Below, one piece after another: positions 7,955 to 15,815 of a stretch of DNA of 29,035 bases. This stretch comes from an uncultured Acidimicrobiaceae bacterium (GTDB lineage: Bacteria; Actinomycetota; Acidimicrobiia; Acidimicrobiales; RAAP-2), in the NCBI GenBank assembly GCA_937894805.1, contig CALAYR010000123.1:1-29035 (forward strand), given 5' to 3'. Below the pieces are notes generated by a model. That model had not been told where the DNA came from. It did not search any database and saw only the letters and a list, made by a program, of their open reading frames with translations. How positions within the stretch are numbered: position 1 is the stretch's first letter; each line of letters begins with the position of its first letter. The translations under genes and the position numbers were made by a program.

Positions 7955-9490
7955 TTACGAATGGGTGGCTACTTCGTTCGGCGCGACAGTGCCGTTGCTC
8001 GTTTGCTTCGAACTCGCTCGGGAACGACGTTCCAAGAGCCAATACGTCACGGCCGAACCACCGATGCCGAGGGGGATAGAGAAGTCGGCCCCACCCCACC
8101 ATCCACCGAGTGCGGAATCGTAGAAGGCACCGAAGTGATTTGAAATCGGCGTCATCCAGTGGAACGGGAAGTTAATCGGCGGTGGCGCTTTGGAGTAGGC
8201 CATCGTGGCCAGCACGACTCCCACCAAGAATGCGACGACGCCATTCCAGTTGAAGCCGGCTTGGCCGTAATACCGCGATGTCTTCGAAGCGTCTTGGAGG
8301 GCCACCGGGTCGTAGGAGCGACCCCGCAAGAGCCAGTCAGTAATGAAGACGCCAAACCAGGGCGCAATCCACACGATCACCACCCCGACGAATCCCTTCA
8401 TAAAGAGGGAGAACGTCGAACCGAAAGTCACCCAGACAGTGAGTAGCCCGGCGATAAGCCCGTCGAGAAGGACCGCCTGATAGCGCTGGAGGCGCAGTCC
8501 CAGCGCCTGGAGGGAGACTCCCGAGGAGTAGAGGTCGAGGGAATTAATCGCGAAGAGCTGGACCATCGCACCGACCAAGAAAATCACCACGAACCATCGA
8601 GGCACAATCGTCTGCTGCGTCGTTAGGAATGCGTCAAAGGGATTAACGCTGTTCCAAATCGCAAAGGAACCAAAGGCCGTATACGCGGTGGCCCCGACGA
8701 GCATCGTCGAAATCTGCGGCAGCGCCGTAGCGGTGAAGATCCAACGGATCAGAGAAGTTTTGGACGTTGTGCGGGGCAGATACCTGGTGTAGTCATTGCC
8801 ATTTTCAGTCCAGCTCAAACCGGCCAGTGTGAAGGAAAAGGCCAGGGCGGCCGAATAGACCTGCCAGTTAAAACCCGCAATTGCTGGGGTGTAGTTGAGG
8901 TGCCAATGGCCCGCCGTAAACACCAGCAACATGCCGTAGACCAGCACGAAGGGAACTATTAACTGACGCAAAACGCGCACCATCGTGGCGTGTCCGAAGT
9001 AGGGCAAGACCACCATGATGGAGGTTGCCACAACTATGTAGCCAACCTTCATAGTTGACGTGGGGTGCAGTCCGAAGAGTTCGGAGAGCGTCACGGCGCC
9101 CCCGACAATCAAAATCAAACCCTCGGTCTCAAACCCCAATTGCGTGATCCAGTTGAAAAATGCCATTGGCCGTGCCCCGCGCACGCCAAACGGCGCGCGC
9201 GCAATCGTGAAGGTCGTAGTGCCGGCGTCGGGCCCCTGGAGTGAGGCGACCGCCAGAAGAAAGTAGGAGAGGTTGCCGAGAAGAATCAAACTCACCGTGA
9301 GCGGAAAGCTAAATCCAAAGCCCATTAAGAGGGCGCCATATACGAAGTATTGAATATTTGTACTCACGCCGCCCCAGAGGCCGGCAATCAATCGAGGAGT
9401 GGCCCACCGCTCCTGATCGCTAATGAAATCGATACCGTGACGTTCGACACGAAAGGACGGGGGCTCCTCGTACGGGGATAGTTCTGCCAT
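7955..9490 (-). CDS. NCS1-family nucleobase permease (cytosine/purine permease type)
   Basis: A 511-residue, very hydrophobic protein with about 12 membrane segments. It has the features of the purine-cytosine permease branch of NCS1: an N-terminal cytosolic stretch (FRVERHGIDFI), FNWITQLGFETEG in the substrate region, NDYTRYLP after helix 6, and IAPWFGVFITDWLL near helix 10. These proteins co-transport a nucleobase with H+ or Na+. The neighbouring cytosine deaminase and upp point to cytosine or uracil as cargo, which is inference from context. The ATG at 9490 is preferred because AGGTGG lies six bases upstream. A GTG at 9499 sits within that ribosome binding site. The gene is divergent from the mycothiol-family gene at 9582. 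Confidence 0.88.
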   Translation of the reverse strand: MAELSPYEEPPSFRVERHGIDFISDQERWATPRLIAGLWGGVSTNIQYFVYGALLMGFGFSFPLTVSLILLGNLSYFLLAVASLQGPDAGTTTFTIARAPFGVRGARPMAFFNWITQLGFETEGLILIVGGAVTLSELFGLHPTSTMKVGYIVVATSIMVVLPYFGHATMVRVLRQLIVPFVLVYGMLLVFTAGHWHLNYTPAIAGFNWQVYSAALAFSFTLAGLSWTENGNDYTRYLPRTTSKTSLIRWIFTATALPQISTMLVGATAYTAFGSFAIWNSVNPFDAFLTTQQTIVPRWFVVIFLVGAMVQLFAINSLDLYSSGVSLQALGLRLQRYQAVLLDGLIAGLLTVWVTFGSTFSLFMKGFVGVVIVWIAPWFGVFITDWLLRGRSYDPVALQDASKTSRYYGQAGFNWNGVVAFLVGVVLATMAYSKAPPPINFPFHWMTPISNHFGAFYDSALGGWWGGADFSIPLGIGGSAVTYWLLERRSRASSKQTSNGTVAPNEVATHS

Positions 9491-9569
9491 GGGGCCCACC
9501 TAGCGCTCGGGAAGCAATGCTGCTGAGGGGAGTTCTAATGGCACGCGAAGACGAACCACGCCGAGGCTC

Positions 9570-9575
9570 TAATTT
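9570..9575 (+). promoter_or_regulatory. -10 element of a leaderless promoter (mycothiol-family gene)
   Basis: TAATTT occupies exactly -12 to -7 before the GTG at 9582, and the intervening GAAATT is not a Shine-Dalgarno sequence. The -35 region is not recognisable. Confidence 0.42.
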
Positions 9576-9581
9576 GAAATT

Positions 9582-10244
9582 GTGAACGAATACGGAATCG
9601 CCTGGAACGCAAGTCGGCAGCGCGTGAGCGATCTCATCACCGGGACCTCGCTGGTGGAGCTGGAGCGACTCGCACCTCTCACTCCCGAATGGCGGGTGCG
9701 GGACGTCGTGGCCCACCTTGTTGGTGTGGCGCAGGATGTCTCGAGCGGCAACTTCCCTCGAGACTTTGCCGCTTGGACTGCAGCCCAAGTCGAGCGATTG
9801 CGGAGCGTTGATGCACACGCTCTCGTGCGGCAATGGCATGAGTTTGCGATCGGCGAAACGCTGTCCGAACCGCTCGCCATTGCGCTCTTCGACCAAGTCA
9901 CCCACGAGGCCGACATCTGTCACGCACTAGACGTGCCCAGTGAAATCGATGACGAAACGCTCTCGCTCATTTCGAAGTTCACACTCAATCGTTTTGGCGC
10001 TGCGGATAACGATCTCCACGTGATCTTGACCCTCGACGGGCAGGAGTTTGTCACCGGTACTGGACAACACCGTGTCACACTGTCGGCCACGGCCTTTGAA
10101 TGGTTTCGGGCGAGCAGCGGTCGTCGAAGTCTTCGTCAGATTGAAGCGATGGCGTGGCGCAGCGACGTTGATGTCATCGAGATTCTCTTTCGCAGTGGCT
10201 TCTTTACGCCGTCTCAACACGATGTGGTCGAGCTCACGCGCTAA
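9582..10244 (+). CDS. Maleylpyruvate isomerase family mycothiol-dependent protein
   Basis: A 220-residue protein of the DinB/MDMPI superfamily (the actinobacterial 'maleylpyruvate isomerase family mycothiol-dependent enzyme' group). The N-terminal four-helix domain has the typical WRVRDVVAHLVG helix. Probable metal ligands are His45 with Asp104 and His108 (D-x3-H), where the founding Corynebacterium enzyme has His, Glu-x3-His. A C-terminal SCP-like domain contains a beta-rich stretch (VILTLDGQEFVTGTG) and a final helix. Members use mycothiol as thiol cofactor for isomerisation or S-transfer, but most are uncharacterised and the true reaction is unknown. The family itself suggests a mycothiol-producing actinobacterium. 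The GTG start has no ribosome binding site and a -10 at leaderless spacing. Confidence 0.82.
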   Translation: MNEYGIAWNASRQRVSDLITGTSLVELERLAPLTPEWRVRDVVAHLVGVAQDVSSGNFPRDFAAWTAAQVERLRSVDAHALVRQWHEFAIGETLSEPLAIALFDQVTHEADICHALDVPSEIDDETLSLISKFTLNRFGAADNDLHVILTLDGQEFVTGTGQHRVTLSATAFEWFRASSGRRSLRQIEAMAWRSDVDVIEILFRSGFFTPSQHDVVELTR

Positions 10245-10591
10245 GCCCCCAGGGGATTGGGACGGCTCCTAGGGTTGCCACGCACGGTTGCTCACGGGAC
10301 TCGACGGAAGGGATCGCCTTGCCGTGGAGGCCCAGGTTCGGCCACACTGAAATACCGACCCGTTGTGCCTGAAATGCTCGGAAATACCACGAGGAACGCT
10401 TGTACTTAATTTCGAGGGGCGAGTCGCTCGCTCCCTGCTGTGCGCTTGTGAAGACGTTCGCACGGAAATTTCACTCCATGAATAGCAACTACCCAAAAGT
10501 TTGTGTAGTGTCGCAATTACGAGGTCGTCCAAGGGGGGCGTCTCATAGACGGAGATTTCTGAGAAGAGATCTCCGAGGAAAAGGGGGAAGC
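10245..10591. other. Longest intergenic region, upstream of the solute-binding protein, with leader hairpins
   Basis: This 347-bp gap is the longest in the window. I find no convincing gene or clear promoter, though TAGTGT at 10506-10511 is a possible -10. Just before the solute-binding protein there are two mutually exclusive hairpins: CGTCT (10539-10543) with AGACG (10547-10551), and CGGAGAT (10550-10556) with ATCTCCG (10569-10575). They end six bases before the strong ribosome binding site AAGGGGGAAG (10581-10590). A 5' leader with regulatory structure is possible. One frame happens to be open from 10400 through the leader into the gene, but it has no plausible start. Confidence 0.45.
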
Positions 10592-12445
10592 GTGGAAAAC
10601 ACGTTTAGCCGTCGTTCATTCCTCACACACTCGGCAGCAGCTGCCGGTGGAATCGCAATGGCCGGCACAGTTGTCGACTCATTGGTCTCCGCCGCTGGCG
10701 CCGTAGTAGCCGAAGTTGGTGTGGACTCAATCCCAACCAGTGGACAAAAGGGTGGAACCCTCCGAGTCGGAATCGGCTCTGAGGTGCCTTCCAAGCTTCA
10801 CTTCTCTGGTGCACAAGGCAAGATGGACTCCAATGGTTTCTGTGTCGCCAATGCCGTGTACGACCCACTGTTCCTCTCGTCGGCCGATGCCAAGACGTGG
10901 TTGCCACACTTGGCTCTCAGCGCCGTGCCGGACAGCACCAAGAAGCAGTGGACCATCACCCTGCGCCAGGGCGTTACGTTCCACAACGGTGATGCATTCA
11001 CTGCAGACAACGTTGTCGCTAACTACACCGCCGCTGCCGCCGACCTCACTGTTGGTCTCGCCATTAGCCCACTGATCGCAAGTTGCGTGAAGGTCAGCAC
11101 CTACGTGGTCAAGTACACCACGCTGATGCCCTGGACCACCTTCCCGTTCCAGCTTGCTGAACAGCAGATTTCCTTCATGGCCCACGGCACTGACTTGGAC
11201 ACCGCTGGTGGTAAGCCAATCGGAACTGGTCCATTCAAGTTGGACTCGCTGTCTGACTGGGACCTCCAGACCGCTGGTGGTGGTTCGTCCACGTGGAGCG
11301 CCAACACCAACTACTGGAAGAAGGACGCCAACGGTGGTTCATTGCCATACGTCGACACCCTCGTCTTCAAGGTCATTGTGGACCCAGCAGCTCGCTGGCA
11401 GGCACTGCAGTCGAACTCCATCGACATCATGGTCAACGCCGACGGCAGCACCATCAAGGCCGTCAAGCAGGCAGTGGGTGGAAGCATCACCAAGACGTCC
11501 GGTTCGAACGCCAACTACAAGTGGGTCAGTGACGAGAACGGTGGCCGTGAGCCGTCGATCAACTCGATCATCTTGAACACCAACATGAACAAGGGCTTCT
11601 GGGTCGGCGGTAAGCCAAAGGGCGCCGTTAACCCTTCGACCGGAAACTGGAACGCCAGCGCGACGCCTGTTGTTGCTGACCAGTCAATCCGCCAGGCTTG
11701 CGCCATGGCGATCAACCGAGCCACCTATTTGAGCACCATTGACGGCAGCATCGGCCAGGTCTCCGACGGTCTCTACCGTTCAAAGATCAACGGCAAGACT
11801 GCCACGGGTCTCTACAAGGACCCCAAGTACCCTGCCTTCAGCGTTTCGAAGGGTAAGGCCCTCGTTGATGCCTGGAAGAGGGCAAACCCCGGTGTGGCCG
11901 CAGCCTTCGTCATCGACATTGTTCAGGGCAACACGGCTCAGCAGCAGGCTTTCACGTTCATTAAGAACGCGTTGTCTGCAATCGGCATCACGGTGACCTC
12001 ACGTGCCTTGACGCAGCCTGACCTGATCGGTGCGAAGATTTCCAAGGAATACGACGCTTCCACGTGGAGTCAGTTCGGAGGCATGGTCCCAGACCTCAAC
12101 TTCGTCTGGTTCACGAGCAAGCTCTTCCTCGGCAAGCAGGTAAACGGCTACGTGAACTTCGCGCAGCAGTGTGACCCGCTGATTCAGTCGGGCATGCTCG
12201 CCGGTATGGCTGCGATTCCAGGGTCGGCTGCTCAGCAGAAGGCTTGGCAGGGTGTTAACGCACGTATGGCCATCACGGTCCCATACCTGTGGCTCGACAC
12301 GACTGTCACCATGTTTGCCGCTCGTGCCAACGTACGCAACTTTGCGTACGCCGGTGCCGCCACGGCATCGAGCAACCGAGCATCAGCACGGGCCTACAGC
12401 CCCGATGGTGGTTCGGCTCGCTGGGAGCACATCTACAAGGCCTAG
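10592..12445 (+). CDS. Family 5 extracellular solute-binding protein, Tat-exported
   Basis: A 617-residue substrate-binding protein of the peptide/nickel ABC type (SBP_bac_5, DppA/OppA-like). The GTG at 10592 is chosen for its excellent ribosome binding site and because it starts a twin-arginine signal, SRRSFL at residues 6-11, followed by an Ala/Gly hydrophobic stretch to about residue 40. There is no lipobox Cys. The mature part starts near GGTLRVGIGSE and contains WTITLRQGVTFHNGDAFTADN, a hallmark of family 5. Lysine is almost always AAG and glycine often GGT, which gives the impression of a highly expressed gene. No ABC permease or ATPase genes for uptake are adjacent, so it is an orphan here and its partner is elsewhere. 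The ligand (oligopeptide, glycoside or other) is unknown. It ends at a very strong terminator. Confidence 0.93.
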   Translation: MENTFSRRSFLTHSAAAAGGIAMAGTVVDSLVSAAGAVVAEVGVDSIPTSGQKGGTLRVGIGSEVPSKLHFSGAQGKMDSNGFCVANAVYDPLFLSSADAKTWLPHLALSAVPDSTKKQWTITLRQGVTFHNGDAFTADNVVANYTAAAADLTVGLAISPLIASCVKVSTYVVKYTTLMPWTTFPFQLAEQQISFMAHGTDLDTAGGKPIGTGPFKLDSLSDWDLQTAGGGSSTWSANTNYWKKDANGGSLPYVDTLVFKVIVDPAARWQALQSNSIDIMVNADGSTIKAVKQAVGGSITKTSGSNANYKWVSDENGGREPSINSIILNTNMNKGFWVGGKPKGAVNPSTGNWNASATPVVADQSIRQACAMAINRATYLSTIDGSIGQVSDGLYRSKINGKTATGLYKDPKYPAFSVSKGKALVDAWKRANPGVAAAFVIDIVQGNTAQQQAFTFIKNALSAIGITVTSRALTQPDLIGAKISKEYDASTWSQFGGMVPDLNFVWFTSKLFLGKQVNGYVNFAQQCDPLIQSGMLAGMAAIPGSAAQQKAWQGVNARMAITVPYLWLDTTVTMFAARANVRNFAYAGAATASSNRASARAYSPDGGSARWEHIYKA

Positions 12446-12471
12446 TCCTTGCAGATCGGCAGTAACGATCG

Positions 12472-12511
12472 ACACCGGCGGTACCTTCGGGTACCGCCGG
12501 TGTTTCGTTTT
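12472..12511 (+). terminator. Strong intrinsic terminator with UUCG tetraloop
   Basis: A perfect 14-bp stem (12472-12485 with 12490-12503) closes a TTCG tetraloop, followed by TTCGTTTT. It lies 26 bp after the solute-binding protein stop and touches the stop of the convergent MFS gene. The T-rich side serves the plus strand. Read-through from the minus strand would also meet the stem but no U tract. Confidence 0.93.
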
Positions 12512-13693
12512 CTAGGCCTCGCTCTTAGCGGATTGATCGATACGGCCAGGGGTATTGCGCCACCAGAACAGTTGAGTAAGTACTAAGAGTGCCGAAGAAA
12601 TGGCAATGACCGTGAAGGGCAACCCGGGCGAGATTTCAAAGAGAGCTCCCGAGATAATCGCTGAAATCGCCAAGGCCGCGGTATTGGCCGTAGTGGATAT
12701 ACCTTGCCGGCGGCCGAGTTCCCGGTCGTGGGCGCCTTGCGTCAACAGCGACGAGAGCGCGGGAACGCACAATGCGGCGCCGATGGCTTCCCCCGATCCC
12801 AAGATCAGCAGTGCAGGGATGTTGTGGATATGGGGATAGAGAAATAAGAAGAGGGCCCCGTTGAGGCCACCGAGAATCGCAATAATTCGCCGATCGAATC
12901 GATCGGCCATTCGACCGCCAACGCCGGCAAGAATCACCCACGGCAGACAGAAGAATGTCCAGCTCAGACGAATCTGAGTCGAGGAAGCGCCCAGTGTGTG
13001 CATTAAGAGACTCCAGCATGTCTCGTAGACCCCGACGCACAGCCCGACGGCCGCCGTACCGACGATGGCGCCAATCACCTGACTCGTCATCTGAACGGGT
13101 GGAAGAGGCTCGTGGTGGTGCTCAGGAGGCATCGGCGGAAGCGTCTTGAGGGTGAAGAATCCCGCCACGGCGCTCGCAACACCGGCAAAGAGGTAGGCCC
13201 AACCCAACTGGTCAATCGTGATGAAGACGCCGAACATGGGGCCGGCGGCGATACCCAACAACTGAGCCGCAAAGATTTTGGACATTGCCGCCCCCCGCTC
13301 ATTCTCGGGAAAGAGAGCGGCGACAGTGGAGAGCGACGACACCTCGATTGCTCCGGCCGCCGCTCCCTGGATCGCTCGGGTGATGATGAACCAGACGGCG
13401 GGCACAGCCAAGAGGTAGGTGGGGCTGGCGATGGCGTAGAGAAATAGTCCACCGGCCAAAACGACACGTCGCCCGAATCGGTCGGCGAGATGGCCTGCCA
13501 CAAATTGGGTGACGACCCCGGCAATGAAGAAGGCGGACATAATGATGCCAATCTCGGCTGTCGAAATGCCTCGTTTACGAAGAAAGAGCGAGAGGAGCGG
13601 AAGCCCCAAGGTGGCCCCCATCCATTGGATGGCCACAATAAATTGCAGGCGCCGGAGAATCTTTTGGGGGCTCATGACTGGCACGAAGACCAC
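12512..13693 (-). CDS. Major facilitator superfamily transporter
   Basis: A 393-residue MFS protein with about 12 hydrophobic segments. Motif A, GHLADRFGRR, lies between helices 2 and 3 near residue 67, with a second-half copy GRMADRFDRR. A cytosolic loop rich in Pro and His (PPMPPEHHHEPLPP) lies mid-protein. Overall it resembles drug/multidrug exporters, but the substrate cannot be assigned. The start is uncertain: GTG at 13693, GTG at 13684 (TAGCGT seven bases upstream, almost leaderless spacing) and ATG at 13675 are all possible, and none has a clear Shine-Dalgarno sequence. The gene is divergent from the SDR gene at 13764. Confidence 0.87.
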   Translation of the reverse strand: MVFVPVMSPQKILRRLQFIVAIQWMGATLGLPLLSLFLRKRGISTAEIGIIMSAFFIAGVVTQFVAGHLADRFGRRVVLAGGLFLYAIASPTYLLAVPAVWFIITRAIQGAAAGAIEVSSLSTVAALFPENERGAAMSKIFAAQLLGIAAGPMFGVFITIDQLGWAYLFAGVASAVAGFFTLKTLPPMPPEHHHEPLPPVQMTSQVIGAIVGTAAVGLCVGVYETCWSLLMHTLGASSTQIRLSWTFFCLPWVILAGVGGRMADRFDRRIIAILGGLNGALFLFLYPHIHNIPALLILGSGEAIGAALCVPALSSLLTQGAHDRELGRRQGISTTANTAALAISAIISGALFEISPGLPFTVIAISSALLVLTQLFWWRNTPGRIDQSAKSEA

Positions 13694-13751
13694 GCTACCG
13701 TTCGACCTGCTCCGCTGGATTGCCTCATCTAGAACGAGAGGTCAATTCTTC

Positions 13752-13757
13752 TAGGCT
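13752..13757 (+). promoter_or_regulatory. -10 element of a leaderless promoter (SDR gene)
   Basis: TAGGCT lies exactly at -12 to -7 of the ATG at 13764. The six bases between, CCTTTT, are pyrimidine-rich, so no Shine-Dalgarno sequence exists and leaderless initiation is the simplest reading. Confidence 0.48.
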
Positions 13758-13763
13758 CCTTTT

Positions 13764-14531
13764 ATGGATCTCGAACTTTCCGGCAAGGCCTTCATAATCA
13801 CTGGTGGTACCGAGGGGCTCGGCTTGGCGCTGGCCCAATCGCTGATTTCCGAAGGGGCCAAGGTTGCAGTATGTGGTCGTCGGGCCGACAAGGTTGCGGA
13901 GGCCGCCGCTCTGCTGGGACCAAATGCCCTCGCCATTCAGACGGACGTCACGAAGACCGAGCAGCTTGACGCCTTTTTTGATCAGGCCCTGACATCCTTC
14001 GGACGACTTGATGGTGTTGTTAATAATGCGGGTCGGTCCGCCGCCACGCCATTGCTGGACTCAACCGACGAAGAGTGGCGCGAAGATTTCGAACTCAAAG
14101 TCATTGCCGCTGTCCATCTCATCCGCAGGGCAATCCCCGAGCTCATCCAAAGCCGCGGTGCGGTTCTCAACATTCTGGCGGTCAAGGGCAAGGCTCCCGA
14201 CGCCGGCTCGACCCCCACTGCCGCCTCGCGCGCCGCCGGCTTGGCCATGACCAAGGCACTGTCGGGTGAGCTCGCTCCGCACGGCGTACGAGTCAATGCC
14301 ATTTTGATTGGCCTCATCAAGTCGGGTCAGTGGACCCGGCGAGCGGACGCGATGTCGATGGCCCACGACGATCTCTACGGGGCCATCGTCCAGCACCAGG
14401 GAATTCCATTGGGTCGCGTCGGAGAGGCCAGCGAATTCGCCGATCTCGCGACGTACCTGCTGTCGGCCCGCGCAAGTTATCTCACGGGTGTGGGTATCAA
14501 CCTCGATGGTGGACTTTCACCTCTGCCTTAG
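13764..14531 (+). CDS. SDR-fold protein with a degenerate catalytic tetrad
   Basis: A 255-residue classical short-chain dehydrogenase/reductase by fold. The cofactor motif is TGGTEGLG (13-20), DVT (61-63) lies at the adenine pocket, VVNNAG spans 85-90, and the C-terminus has the usual ATYLLS...YLTGVGINLDGG. The Asn-Ser-Tyr-Lys tetrad is absent at every position: Lys112 for Asn, Ala139 for Ser (NILA, not NISS), Thr152 for Tyr and Arg156 for Lys. The 13- and 4-residue spacings are preserved, so the alignment is secure. It may bind NAD(P)(H) without normal SDR chemistry, or use another mechanism. A regulatory or scaffold role is possible. The stop shares bases with the stop of the convergent hemolysin III-like gene (TTAG). 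Confidence 0.88.
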   Translation: MDLELSGKAFIITGGTEGLGLALAQSLISEGAKVAVCGRRADKVAEAAALLGPNALAIQTDVTKTEQLDAFFDQALTSFGRLDGVVNNAGRSAATPLLDSTDEEWREDFELKVIAAVHLIRRAIPELIQSRGAVLNILAVKGKAPDAGSTPTAASRAAGLAMTKALSGELAPHGVRVNAILIGLIKSGQWTRRADAMSMAHDDLYGAIVQHQGIPLGRVGEASEFADLATYLLSARASYLTGVGINLDGGLSPLP

Positions 14532-15172
14532 CGCAGCGCGAGGGCAATGGCGGTGAAGTGCAAGCTGGCGCCGACCAAGGTAAAGGCGTGAAAGAGTTCG
14601 TGGTAGCCAAAAACTTTGGGCCAGAGCTTTGGTCTCTTGGTGCCGTAGAAGATGGCCCCGACGGTGTAGGCCAAGCCACCACCCAAAACGAAGAGTAGGC
14701 AGGCCAGACCGCCCCCGCGGTACATCTGTGGAATGAAAGCCACGGCCGCCCAGCCCACAACGAGATAGGGGAGTGTCGCGACCCATTTCGGGGTATCCAG
14801 GGATAGTTGGCGAATCGTAACTCCCACCACCGTGCCGGTGGCGACGATGACGAGAAGGAGTGTGCGCGCGCCGCCGTGCATGGTGATGCCGGCGAGACCG
14901 AAGTAGCTACCGGCAATGGCCGCGAAAATGGCCGAGTGATCGGCCCGACGCCAGGCCCGGCGCGCACGAGGCTGCCAGTTGATGCGGTGAAAGAGTGCGC
15001 TGGTCAACATCATGGTGGCGACACCACCGACGAAACAGAGTGACCAGGCAATATCTGCACCATTCTCTGCGAGAACTAACAGGATTGGAGAACAGGCCAG
15101 CAGGACAATCAATCCACCGAGGTGGAGCCAGCCGCGAAGCAGGGGCTTAGTGAGCGCAGTTGGTTGTTCCAT
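14528..15172 (-). CDS. Hemolysin III / PAQR-family membrane protein
   Basis: A 214-residue seven-helix protein of the HlyIII/adiponectin-receptor (PAQR) family. Likely zinc ligands are His62 (SALFHR), His191 and His195 (GYHELFHAF), with the conserved ADHS at 77-80. Bacterial members (YqfA/TrhA-like) are linked to membrane lipid homeostasis, and the 'hemolysin' label is historical. The ATG at 15172 lies four bases after the stop of the CadD-like gene, so the two are an operon and probably translationally coupled. The stop overlaps that of the SDR gene in TTAG. Confidence 0.87.
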   Translation of the reverse strand: MEQPTALTKPLLRGWLHLGGLIVLLACSPILLVLAENGADIAWSLCFVGGVATMMLTSALFHRINWQPRARRAWRRADHSAIFAAIAGSYFGLAGITMHGGARTLLLVIVATGTVVGVTIRQLSLDTPKWVATLPYLVVGWAAVAFIPQMYRGGGLACLLFVLGGGLAYTVGAIFYGTKRPKLWPKVFGYHELFHAFTLVGASLHFTAIALALR

Positions 15173-15176
15173 GTAC

Positions 15177-15749
15177 TCAGCCTAGGAAGGAGAACCACTC
15201 ACATTGCCAGACAATTAGTACGGCGAGCCCGCAGTACAGGATGGGCATCAATTGGGCGCTCCACCGTTGGCCGAATTGAATGGCTGACGGTCGCTTCGCT
15301 ATGAACCGTGCCAGAAAGACGGCACCGACATCGAGTGCGAGGATGGTGACGGCCACGGTGATACCCCGTAAGACTCCCTGGGCTCGCAGAATGGGAATCC
15401 AAATCGCGATGTTGTCACCGCCCAGACCCACGGTAATGAGGAACGTCGTCGCCGCCCCGCGCCGCTGGGGAGCCAATTCATTGCGGTGTCGCCAGCCGTG
15501 CCAGGCGAGCGCCAGCGGTGCCACTGCGAGGAGGCCAATCCATTTGAGTGAGATGAAGTGCAGCGCACTACCCACAGCGGCCGAACCGATGAGGAGAACG
15601 AGAACCCCGATGACGTGGGCGTACGAAACTCGACGAAACCGCTTGGGTTCGGTGAGAACGAGCTGGGCGGCAAAGGCAAAGAAGTTGTCGATCATGGTGC
15701 CCAAGAATGCGCCTACGCCAATTGCAACAGCCACCAGTACGTCGTGCAT
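15177..15749 (-). CDS. CadD-family cation transporter-like protein
   Basis: A 190-residue membrane protein with five or six hydrophobic segments, matching the cadmium resistance transporter (CadD) family in length and layout. An Asp-Asn pair occurs once in each half: GTMIDNFFA (residues 18-25) and GLGGDNIAIWIP (109-119). This fits the internal duplication of such transporters. A His- and Arg-containing loop (WHGWRHRNELAPQRR) joins the halves. The family exports Cd2+ or related ions, but specificity here is unproven. The ATG at 15749 is chosen because TATGGT sits exactly at -12 to -7. The in-frame extension upstream would overlap the divergent dehydratase. The gene leads a two-gene operon with the hemolysin III-like gene. 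Confidence 0.78.
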   Translation of the reverse strand: MHDVLVAVAIGVGAFLGTMIDNFFAFAAQLVLTEPKRFRRVSYAHVIGVLVLLIGSAAVGSALHFISLKWIGLLAVAPLALAWHGWRHRNELAPQRRGAATTFLITVGLGGDNIAIWIPILRAQGVLRGITVAVTILALDVGAVFLARFIAKRPSAIQFGQRWSAQLMPILYCGLAVLIVWQCEWFSFLG

Positions 15750-15755
15750 GGGGTC

Positions 15756-15761
15756 ACCATA
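15756..15761 (-). promoter_or_regulatory. -10 element of a leaderless promoter (CadD-like operon)
   Basis: On the minus strand TATGGT is at -12 to -7 of the ATG at 15749, separated by GACCCC. The -35 is not clear. Confidence 0.42.
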
Positions 15762-15815
15762 CCCCGCACACCCAAAAAGAACCATCTTTCTCGGCGGTAC
15801 AGTTGGAGCGGAGTA

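Noticed and set aside
10245..10400. A terminator directly after the mycothiol-family gene
   Set aside because: The small CCCC/GGGG symmetry just after the stop (about 10246-10255) has too short a loop and no T tract.
10400..10591. N-terminal extension of the solute-binding protein by 64 codons
   Set aside because: It would bury the twin-arginine signal inside the protein and ignore the strong ribosome binding site before the GTG at 10592.
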